This document shows positions 55,195 through 61,948 of a stretch of 64,000 nt of DNA, piece after piece; position 1 is the stretch's first letter; the number at the start of each line of letters is the position of its first letter. The notes under the pieces were generated by a model, which worked only from the letters and a program-made list of their open reading frames with translations, did no database searches and had not been told where the DNA came from. Origin of the DNA: Gp6-AA40 sp035711805. GTDB lineage: Bacteria; Acidobacteriota; Vicinamibacteria; Vicinamibacterales; UBA2999. A program made the position numbers and the translations under genes. The stretch is from assembly GCA_035711805.1 (NCBI GenBank), contig DASTBV010000160.1, positions 1-64,000 of the forward strand, read 5' to 3'.

Positions 55195-55434
55195 TCATGC
55201 GGACCGCTTGGGGCGTGCAGTTTCTGCGCGATTCCGGGCTTCCAGTTGTTGCAGTTTCTTCACCCTCTGCTTCAGGGAAAGCTGGTTAGTAACGGGACGG
55301 CACCCGGCGGCTCGCAGCCGGCGATTGAGCTCGGCCTGTTCCCGGTTTCTCGTGATTGGATGGAACGGCTTGCGTTCGCGCCACGTGTCCCTCCCTGATC
55401 GCGCGACGACGATGCCATCGTCGATTCGAATCAG
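55195..55434 (-). pseudogene. Possible small Arg-rich ORF without a standard start
   Basis: An open minus-strand frame of 79 codons reads from just after a stop: IRIDDGIVVARSGRDTW, then KPFHPITRNREQAELNRRL, and ends QLEARNRAETARPKRSA. The composition looks protein-like, with a plausible C-terminal coiled coil, yet there is no ATG, GTG or TTG before an internal GTG two-thirds of the way in; CTG at 55434 would be needed. It could be a decayed gene or chance. It occupies most of the 344-bp gap 55134-55477, which otherwise shows nothing I recognise. Confidence 0.25.
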
Positions 55435-55477
55435 TCAACGAACCTATTTCTTCGGAGCCAAGATAGACTCGAAGACG

Positions 55478-55759
55478 ATGGGCAGACCGTCGGTGGGAAT
55501 TTCAGTCCAGTCTTCAGCGGGCGATGTGTATCGGGTCGTCGTGACGCAGGGACGCGACGAGACGAGGCACGAGGTCACCGTGACGCCGGAGGACGTGAAG
55601 CGCTACGCTCCCGGTTCCACGCCGGAGCGGCTGCTGGAAGCCTCGTTCGAGTTCCTGCTCGAGCGCGAGCCCGCCTCGTCCATCCTGCCCCGGTTCGCGC
55701 TGCCGGTGATCGAGCGCTATTTCCCGGAGTATCCGCGCGTGATTGCCCGGATGCTCTGA
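55478..55759 (+). CDS. Conserved-looking small protein, unrecognised
   Basis: From ATG 55478 the 93-aa protein reads MGRPSVGISVQSSAGDVYRV, continues with a strand pair (VVVTQGRDETRHEVTVTPED), and ends in helices (LLEASFEFLLEREPASSILP, YFPEYPRVIARML). No signal or membrane segment is present. I do not recognise a family. The longer frame from 55157 is antisense to the possible ORF there and is not used. Its stop codon TGA (55757) is the first three bases of a heptanucleotide array. Confidence 0.6.
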   Translation: MGRPSVGISVQSSAGDVYRVVVTQGRDETRHEVTVTPEDVKRYAPGSTPERLLEASFEFLLEREPASSILPRFALPVIERYFPEYPRVIARML

Positions 55760-55777
55760 TCCCCGATCCCCGATCCC
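55757..55777 (+). repeat. Heptanucleotide array, locus E
   Basis: Three units (TGATCCC, CGATCCC, CGATCCC) begin at the stop codon of the small gene and fill the 21-bp gap to the convergent HELTH gene. Confidence 0.88.
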
Positions 55778-55780
55778 TGC

Positions 55781-57187
55781 TCAATCCACCACCACAACCA
55801 CACCATCCTTCGGGAGCGGCTTCGACGGCTGCAGCTGCTTGATCACCTCGGCCACTGCTGCCGCGTCGCGCCCGGCCAGCACCAGCACGTGGCTCTTCCT
55901 GTTGTGCGGCACCACGGCCGCAAAGCCCCGCCGGGTCGTGAGCGTTGAGAAATCCGGAATGCGGCCGGCAAATTCGCGCGCCTCGTCGAAGGTGAGGACG
56001 AACGCCGCATTGAGTTCCTCGATCCGCTGCCAGTTCTCCCTGGAGTCCGTTCCGCCTGTCGGAGCGATGAGGCCGCGGAATGATGCCGCGGCCGGCCGCA
56101 GTGCGTCGCTGGCGATGACCGCCACGGCGGAGAACCGGAAGCCGAGGCTGTCGGCGTCGTCGCCCAGGATCGTCCGCGCGGCGCGGACGTAGTCGTCCAC
56201 GAACCCCTCGGTGATCGCCCTTCCAGCTGCCAGCGCGCTTCGAATCGGCTCGGTTGCGGCTCGTCCCAGTCGCGGAATGTACGGATGCCGGTAGCCGAGT
56301 CCATCATCCGGTTCTTCGCCGCGCGCACGCTCGAGCGCGATGTCCGTGACGGCCGTGGCGATCGCCTCGTTGAGCAGTGTGTACATCGAGGGCGACCCTG
56401 GATCTGCCGAAGCGGCGAACTGGCGCATCACCGCAAGGTGAGTAGCCGTGGGTGCCGCGTCGTAGAGCGCGTGGGTCAACTCGTGGATGGCGACGCCGGC
56501 GACCATCTTCGTTGCCTCGCTCGCCGCCGTGGTGCCTGAACCCGTTGGCACCAACTCCAGGAAGAAGTGATTGCCGATGAGCGTTCCGTTGGCATCGTCA
56601 TTCGAAATATCCGGACTCGGGACGACGTGCACGTAGGCGTCGGTGAGGGCGTCAGCGCCGAGAAAGGACGCCACTTGACCGAACAGGGTGCGGACCGCCG
56701 GCGGGAACTCGCGATCGATCGCGCGCACCGCCGACACGCGGGCCCGTCCGACGCGCCGCCACCACGGCGCCAGGCGTGTCTGGAAGTGACGCAGAGCCCG
56801 TGCGAGCGCGACCGCGTCCTCGCGCGGCACCAGGCGCGACACTCGAGTTTCGAATGCGTTGACCGATTTTGCATCGAGCGCCGCGGCGAGAATCGCCGTC
56901 CGTTTTCGAAGTGGTGGAAAGAATGCCGGATAGTTCGCGAGCAGCGGTGCGTTCGGCGGCGCCGGCTCCCGGGACTGCGCGGCGCGTACGATTGACTGCC
57001 AGCGATCGAGCTGCGCCTGATCCTCCGGCGACCACTTCAACTCGTCCTTCCAGAGCCGGTCGTACTTCTCCCTCGTGCACGACGCCTGCTGCGCGAGGCA
57101 GATCACGTTATAGGCGGCGTTGAAGTACTCGCCGGAGTCGGCATGGAACGTGAGCGCGGCGACGAGGACAGCTGCCGAAGGACTCAT
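55781..57187 (-). CDS. Secreted HELTH zinc-peptidase-like protein
   Basis: The 468-aa protein has a short hydrophobic start (MSPSAAVLVAALTF) that may be a weak signal. It carries HELTHAL at about residue 235 (VAIHELTHALYDAAP) and, about 45 residues later, LLNEAIATAVTD, where the Glu can serve as third zinc ligand as in gluzincins. The C-terminal part has FRGLIAPTGGTDSRENWQ and a terminal strand repeat (SHVLVLAGRDAAAVAEVI). Family is not recognised; a metallopeptidase role is inferred from the motif pair. It is flanked on both sides by heptanucleotide arrays. Confidence 0.75.
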   Translation of the reverse strand: MSPSAAVLVAALTFHADSGEYFNAAYNVICLAQQASCTREKYDRLWKDELKWSPEDQAQLDRWQSIVRAAQSREPAPPNAPLLANYPAFFPPLRKRTAILAAALDAKSVNAFETRVSRLVPREDAVALARALRHFQTRLAPWWRRVGRARVSAVRAIDREFPPAVRTLFGQVASFLGADALTDAYVHVVPSPDISNDDANGTLIGNHFFLELVPTGSGTTAASEATKMVAGVAIHELTHALYDAAPTATHLAVMRQFAASADPGSPSMYTLLNEAIATAVTDIALERARGEEPDDGLGYRHPYIPRLGRAATEPIRSALAAGRAITEGFVDDYVRAARTILGDDADSLGFRFSAVAVIASDALRPAAASFRGLIAPTGGTDSRENWQRIEELNAAFVLTFDEAREFAGRIPDFSTLTTRRGFAAVVPHNRKSHVLVLAGRDAAAVAEVIKQLQPSKPLPKDGVVVVVD

Positions 57188-57189
57188 AG

Positions 57190-57240
57190 GGGATCAGGGA
57201 TCAGGGATCAGGGATCAGGGATCAGGGATCAGGGATCAGG
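57190..57240 (-). repeat. Heptanucleotide array, locus F
   Basis: Seven perfect GGGATCA units plus two bases lie just upstream of the HELTH gene start, in reverse orientation to locus E. Together they bracket that gene. Confidence 0.95.
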
Positions 57241-57344
57241 GCGACGATAACACGCACGTCACATCCGGTGGACGCAATCGTCTGGTGCGGCGGACAGCAC
57301 CTGTTCGCAGCATGCTGACCGGACGCGCGTTGCGCCAATCTGAT

Positions 57345-57384
57345 TGCCGGTACAACCTTTGAAGAACTGTCGTGCCGGTACGAC
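57345..57384 (+). promoter_or_regulatory. Direct repeat TGCCGGTACRAC upstream of the barrel gene
   Basis: TGCCGGTACAAC (57345-57356) and TGCCGGTACGAC (57373-57384) are 28 bp apart, about 55 bp before the ATG at 57440. The second also sits in the palindrome CTGTCGT..ACGACAG. They may be a paired binding site for an unknown regulator. Confidence 0.3.
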
Positions 57385-57439
57385 AGGCCCATCCATTCCG
57401 GGCGCGTCCTGTGCCTCGAAACCATTCAAGGGGGAACCA

Positions 57440-57961
57440 ATGCAACTCGGATCAAGAGGGATCGTTCTGCTTGCGTTTGTCGTGTGTGCCGCCGGCGCGT
57501 CCGCTGCGCACGCGCAGGATTCGTCGTGGCGGCTCGGCGCGTCGCTGACGCGCCTGGACTACGACTTATCTGGCACCGGCCACGCGCCAGCTCTCGCGGT
57601 GCGCGCCGAGCGCGATTTGTGGTCGAACGTCAGCCTCGAAGTGGGCGGGACCTATGCGAAACCGAGCCAGCAGTTCGGCGGGTCAACGCTGTTCATGCCC
57701 GAAGTGCAGGTGCACTACAACTGGAATGCTGGACGGGTGTCCCCATACGCCGGTGGTGGCATTGGCACCGCGCTGAGAACCGCGCCGTTCTTCAGCGATT
57801 GGGATCCGACGCTGTCTGTCGCTGGCGGCGCGGCTGTGAGGCTGACCGATCGTCTCAGCCTGACCGGTGAGCTGCGCGTCAGAAACCATGAGTGGCAGTT
57901 CGCCGGCACGACGACGGAGCTGGGCGCCGGCCTCGCCTGGCGGCTGCCGTCAACGTTCTGA
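57440..57961 (+). CDS. Outer-membrane beta-barrel protein (OmpA/OprH-like fold)
   Basis: The ATG at 57440 has AAGGGGGAACC upstream. The 173-aa protein has a signal peptide ending in AAHAQ, then about eight amphipathic strands (WRLGASLTRLDYDLSG, VSLEVGGTYAKPSQQFG, VQVHYNWNAGRVSPYAGGG), and ends with a terminal aromatic (WRLPSTF). The size and strand count fit a small eight-stranded outer-membrane barrel. Ligand or role is unknown. It is followed by a small basic gene on the opposite strand. Confidence 0.85.
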   Translation: MQLGSRGIVLLAFVVCAAGASAAHAQDSSWRLGASLTRLDYDLSGTGHAPALAVRAERDLWSNVSLEVGGTYAKPSQQFGGSTLFMPEVQVHYNWNAGRVSPYAGGGIGTALRTAPFFSDWDPTLSVAGGAAVRLTDRLSLTGELRVRNHEWQFAGTTTELGAGLAWRLPSTF

Positions 57962-57988
57962 CGCGGATGCGAACCCGCGGCTTCCTGT

Positions 57989-58153
57989 CTACCCGCGGCC
58001 GCGCCGTGACTTCGGTTTCGTTTCCTGCTGCTGCGCCGTGTCGATCGCGGCGCGCAGCATTTTCGTTTCCCTGGTCAGGCCACGCAGGCGGCGCAGCATT
58101 TCCGCGGTTCGCTTGCGGCTCGTGGAGACGACCGCGGTCGGTTTGGGTGGCAT
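57989..58153 (-). CDS. Small basic protein, uncertain
   Basis: A 54-codon frame from ATG 58153 encodes MPPKPTAVVSTSRKRTAEML and then RLRGLTRETKMLRAAIDTAQ, ending in a Lys/Arg-rich tail (KPKSRRGRG). It looks like a short coiled coil with basic ends, and lies convergent to the barrel gene and divergent from the next. It could be a small nucleic-acid-binding protein, or not a gene. A longer frame to 58318 crosses the promoter region of the next gene. Confidence 0.4.
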   Translation of the reverse strand: MPPKPTAVVSTSRKRTAEMLRRLRGLTRETKMLRAAIDTAQQQETKPKSRRGRG

Positions 58154-58316
58154 GCGGTCCGATGACAAAGTAGCGCCCATCAGACCCTGCCGCCATCGGG
58201 GATATCCCTTACTGGTCCCCCGTTCGCCAGACTCCGTTCCGGCGTTATTCTTTGCGACTGGAGCCGACCGTCCCCCGCCGGGCACCGTCGCGCTCGTCAC
58301 GTCGAAAGGAGCACCC

Positions 58317-58853
58317 ATGGCTCGCTACTCGTTTCCATCGATCGCGCTGGTGTTCGCTGGTGTGCTGCTGGCCGTGGCTCCGGACGGCCGAGCCGAGATA
58401 TCCGGCTCCGCGGGGCGCGCACCGAACTACGTGGGAATGCTCGATCTGGGCAATGGCGACCGCTGCGAGGTGTCCATTCAAATCGAGCGCGTGAGTTTTC
58501 TTCTGACGAGCGTGGCCAACAAATACCGGCTTGTTCGCATGCTCGTGAACTGTGGGAAACAGACCGGGTTGACGCTGTCGTCGGCCGCCGACCGTCTGGA
58601 GATGACCATCGAGAAGCGCACGGTGCCGGCCGTTCTCAGTCTCCAGAAATCGGATAGCGCCTTGTGGGACTCGCTCGACCTGAACATGCGGCAGACGCTC
58701 GCATATCCGCCGGCGATCAAGCCCAATGAACCGGTCTATGTGTTCGGATTCTTTCCGGCCGATCAGGTCACCGCGATGCCGGCAAGCTTTACGTTGACCA
58801 TTGCGAGCCTCGAACGCAGCGTCACGCTCCGGGTACTCGTTACGCGCGCATAA
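58317..58853 (+). CDS. Secreted protein of unknown function, first gene of the right-end cluster
   Basis: The ATG at 58317 has AAAGGAG seven bases upstream. The 178-aa product has a signal peptide (MARYSFPSIALVFAGVLLAVA) and a mature part with two Cys (DRCEV, VNCGK) that could pair. The remainder is strand-rich (VSFLLTSVANKYRLVRMLV, ASLERSVTLRVLVTRA). I do not recognise a family. The membrane protein gene starts 20 bp downstream on the same strand, so they may form an operon with the PEP-synthase-like gene. Confidence 0.72.
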   Translation: MARYSFPSIALVFAGVLLAVAPDGRAEISGSAGRAPNYVGMLDLGNGDRCEVSIQIERVSFLLTSVANKYRLVRMLVNCGKQTGLTLSSAADRLEMTIEKRTVPAVLSLQKSDSALWDSLDLNMRQTLAYPPAIKPNEPVYVFGFFPADQVTAMPASFTLTIASLERSVTLRVLVTRA

Positions 58854-58873
58854 CTGAAGCCGCCGCCGGGCCG

Positions 58874-59917
58874 ATGAACAAGCTGCTGGATCTTCTCCTC
58901 GGTTATCTGAAAGGCCGGGCGTACTGGGCAGCTATCGAGCCGTTCGTCATCGTCGCTGTCGGCTGGGGATCCGCCCAGCTGCTCGTGTATCAATGGCTCA
59001 CCGCATCCAGCTCGTTCAAGCCGTCGATTGAGCTGTTTCTCCAGAGCTATCTCTCGACCCGCATCACCATCGTCGCGCTCGGCATCGCGGCCATCATCCT
59101 GGCGATGAGGCCGTTCGGACGTCAGGACGGGGCGCCAGGCCCTGTCGGCCGCCTGGCTCAATACTGGCAGCAGAACCGGACCTCGGTCGTACGCCGCGCG
59201 TTCGCCATCATCGTGATCGTTGCCTCGGTCGCCGTCGGCTTCCGGGTGTACTCCCCGAATCGCGTCAGCCACATCACCGTCCGGTTCATGGCACTCGACG
59301 GCGATGTCACGGCGGAGGCGCTCGCCTATCTGGTTTACGAGCTCAACCGGCGTCAGCGTCACTGGTACTTCAATGTCGACTTCCGCCCGTTCACGCCGGA
59401 GATGTTGACGTCCGCCGAGGCCGAGGGCTGCGCTGCCAATGAACGGCCGCAGCTCTGTCACGCGTTGGCGCTTTCCGGTGGCGAGCCGTTCATCGGCATC
59501 ACCTCGGCGCCGCTGGGTGGCGCGTACTTCGCGGAACACCGGGGTGCCGTCTCGGTGATATCGACCGTCGATCGCGATGCGTATGCGCCGCTGTCGACCT
59601 ACGAGTACCTTGCCTACTGCCTGATCCTGCAGGCGATTGCGATTCACCTGGATTCGAGCGGCGCACTGCCCGCGGATGCGTTCGCCGAGGATCGCGTCAG
59701 TCATGGCGGGCTGTTCCAGTTCGTTCCCGAGAAGCAGGCGCTCAAGTCGGCGATTCTGGCCGCGCGCCTCAGCCCGGACGAAGAGGCGCTGCTGCTGAAC
59801 GAGTTCGGCAGCGACTACGTCGCCACCTGCGCCAGCCTGTTGACGATGGAGTGGCTGTACGGGGGCCGGGTGCGCGGCAACCTCGAACGCGTGTTTGGCG
59901 CGAAGATCGGACGATAG
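58874..59917 (+). CDS. Membrane protein with a soluble C-terminal domain, unrecognised
   Basis: The 347-aa protein has three hydrophobic segments (about residues 18-42, 60-80 and 107-125), then a soluble domain of about 220 residues. The latter has strands (HITVRFMALDGDV, WYFNVDFRPF) and two Cys in AEAEGCAANERPQLCHAL, plus AYAPLSTYEYLAYCLILQAIAIHL. It ends in a helix GRVRGNLERVFGAKIG. No family recognised. It stands between the secreted protein and the PEP-synthase-like gene with short gaps (20 and 28 bp), so co-transcription is likely. Confidence 0.72.
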   Translation: MNKLLDLLLGYLKGRAYWAAIEPFVIVAVGWGSAQLLVYQWLTASSSFKPSIELFLQSYLSTRITIVALGIAAIILAMRPFGRQDGAPGPVGRLAQYWQQNRTSVVRRAFAIIVIVASVAVGFRVYSPNRVSHITVRFMALDGDVTAEALAYLVYELNRRQRHWYFNVDFRPFTPEMLTSAEAEGCAANERPQLCHALALSGGEPFIGITSAPLGGAYFAEHRGAVSVISTVDRDAYAPLSTYEYLAYCLILQAIAIHLDSSGALPADAFAEDRVSHGGLFQFVPEKQALKSAILAARLSPDEEALLLNEFGSDYVATCASLLTMEWLYGGRVRGNLERVFGAKIGR

Positions 59918-59945
59918 CGCCGGACGTGGCATATATTGCTTTTCA

Positions 59946-61316
59946 ATGAGTGATTTCGAATTCAAGGACGTTGTCCTCGATCGCATCGCCGAGACGGGAA
60001 ACGTCGCCCAGTTCGTCAGTTTCGACGGCCATCTCGGGCCGCGCTTCTCGAGGATCCGCGGCTACGCGCCGAACCACCGGTTCCAGTCGCTCGAAGAGGC
60101 GATCACGACGATCCTCGATCGATCGCCGGAACAATCCGTCAACGTCCGTACGTTCGAACGCCACAACGCCAAGAGCCGCGAGTTCGTCTACGGGCTGACA
60201 TCGGCCGCCGAGGTGCTCGATCGCCTGCGCGCGTTTTCCTCGCAGGGACTGACGACGATCGTCAACGAGACGGTGGACGTCAACGACGGCGGCGTGTCGG
60301 GCGTCGCCTACGGCGATCTGATCGAGTTCGCGCCGGGCGACACGCCGCGCTGCGTCGAAAAGCCCGGCACCGCGGCGCTGCCGCGCGACCTGGCGATGCG
60401 CCTCTTCGACATCGTCTACCGGATTCGGCCGGCTCTTCCACAGTCGCTCACCGATCGCGTCGAGTTCTCGATCCATCCGCTGCGCCGCGGCTACCATCAC
60501 GACCATACGATCCTCTGGGAGATCGAGCCGACAGCTGTTGCCCCGGCGGCCATTCCCATCCGCTGGCCGAACCGTTTCAGCCGGCTGACCGGCGACAAGG
60601 CGTTCGGGCTGCTGATGGCGTCGCTGATCGGATGCGACGTTCCGGACACCACCGTCTTCCCGCGCCGTCTCGCGCCGTTTACGTTTGGCAGCGGTGGCAC
60701 GCCCGAACCGTGGATTCGGACCTGTCCCACCGAGCAGGTGCCGGGCAAGTTCACCACCGCGCGCGGCTGGCTCGATCCATTCGCGCTCATGGCCGCGGAA
60801 GATCCGGACGGCACGCGGATCGCGTCGATCCTGCATCAGCGCGGTATCGGCGCCGTCGCCTCCGGCGCCGCGGGCATGCAGGCCGACGGCAACCTGCTCG
60901 TGGAAGGCGTGATCGGATTCGGCGATCGGTTCATGGCCGGAGCGCAGCGGCCGGAGCCGATCCCCGCTCCGATCGCGAATCGCATACGGACCGCCTACGA
61001 CGCGATCGAACGGCGTCTCGGCCCGGCCCGGTTCGAATGGGTGGACGACGGGAAGCGGACGTGGATCGTCCAGCTCCACTGCGGCGCCACGGTGTCGAGC
61101 GGGCACACCATCGTGCCCGGCGACCCTGCGACCTTCCGCAGGTTCGACGTGCGCGACGGCCTCGATCGCCTGCGCGCGCTCATCGACGAAGCGGCGAACG
61201 CGGGCGACGGGATCGTGGTCGTCGGCGACGTCGGGATTACCAGTCACGTCGGCGACGTGCTGCGTAAAGCGGGAGTGCCTTCGCGGCTGGAGCCCGCGTT
61301 GGCCGCGCGCGCCTAG
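59946..61316 (+). CDS. PEP/pyruvate-binding-like (degenerate PEP synthase-type) protein
   Basis: The 456-aa protein contains features of PEP-utilising enzymes but is much shorter than PEP synthase (about 800 aa). FEWVDDGKRTWIVQLHCG resembles the end of the ATP-grasp PEP/pyruvate-binding domain. The C-terminal GIVVVGDVGITSHVGDVLRKAG is close to the phosphohistidine swivelling domain around SHxAIxARExG; here the catalytic His would be in ITSHVGD. An N-terminal region (about 1-150) is unusual and VRTFERHNAKSREF may bind nucleotide. An altered or repurposed PEP-synthase-like enzyme is inferred. Its 3' end overlaps the convergent next gene by 4 bp. Confidence 0.55.
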   Translation: MSDFEFKDVVLDRIAETGNVAQFVSFDGHLGPRFSRIRGYAPNHRFQSLEEAITTILDRSPEQSVNVRTFERHNAKSREFVYGLTSAAEVLDRLRAFSSQGLTTIVNETVDVNDGGVSGVAYGDLIEFAPGDTPRCVEKPGTAALPRDLAMRLFDIVYRIRPALPQSLTDRVEFSIHPLRRGYHHDHTILWEIEPTAVAPAAIPIRWPNRFSRLTGDKAFGLLMASLIGCDVPDTTVFPRRLAPFTFGSGGTPEPWIRTCPTEQVPGKFTTARGWLDPFALMAAEDPDGTRIASILHQRGIGAVASGAAGMQADGNLLVEGVIGFGDRFMAGAQRPEPIPAPIANRIRTAYDAIERRLGPARFEWVDDGKRTWIVQLHCGATVSSGHTIVPGDPATFRRFDVRDGLDRLRALIDEAANAGDGIVVVGDVGITSHVGDVLRKAGVPSRLEPALAARA

Positions 61317-61924
61317 CGGCTGTTGCGAACGCTTTCCAGCCTGCCGAGGTGCCCCGAGAGCACTTCGACGTTGAGGCCCTGCTCGCGGAGTTCGGCGATG
61401 GCGCGCTCGATGAGCGCCGCGGCGCGCGACGGCGCGAGCGGCTCCCCACGGGCTTCGAATGTGGGCAGGCCTGCGTCGAGCGCCTCGACCAGCTCGTAGG
61501 CGCAGCCGTTGCTGTATTCCCAGTTCTCGTTGAAGTAGACAGCCTTGATCCGTGAGCGGATCAGCGTCTTCCAGAAGGAAAGATATTCGGACTGATTCCA
61601 GCCGCGCGCCATGAACGGCGCCGGCGTGATCACGATCTGGTTGCCGCCGAGCGAATGATGCAGCTTCCGGGCGAACGCGGTGGCGGCGGCGACGTTCCGG
61701 TCCCAGATGCGCGTCGTGTACTCGTGTTCGCCAAGGTGCCGGCGCAGGTCCGACGTATTTTCGAGGCCCGTTTCGCGAAGGACCGAGCTGACCAGGCGTC
61801 CTGTCGTCAGCTCGCTGCTCGCATACACGGCCTTTTCACCGTTGAGCACGCAATCGATGGCCGAGAGCGCGATATCGACTTCGTCGGCGTGTGAACGGGA
61901 GAACACCCGCTGCTGATCGCTCAC
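61313..61924 (-). CDS. Nucleoside deoxyribosyltransferase-like / DUF4406-like protein
   Basis: The 203-aa protein ends with a fold resembling nucleoside 2-deoxyribosyltransferases. It has AVYASSELTTGRLV at the first strand, QIVITPAPFMARGWNQSEYL, and NENWEYSNGCAYELVEALDAGLP, where the Glu in YELVEAL could be the active-site residue. Such proteins bind nucleotides; some relatives occur in defence or NAD-related systems, but no activity is proven here. It is convergent with the PEP-synthase-like gene, overlapping by 4 bp. The next gene on the minus strand starts upstream, with its stop 24 bp from this start, so both are likely one transcript. Confidence 0.55.
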   Translation of the reverse strand: MSDQQRVFSRSHADEVDIALSAIDCVLNGEKAVYASSELTTGRLVSSVLRETGLENTSDLRRHLGEHEYTTRIWDRNVAAATAFARKLHHSLGGNQIVITPAPFMARGWNQSEYLSFWKTLIRSRIKAVYFNENWEYSNGCAYELVEALDAGLPTFEARGEPLAPSRAAALIERAIAELREQGLNVEVLSGHLGRLESVRNSR

Positions 61925-61948
61925 GCGCGCCGCCCGGGGGAGGGGTGT

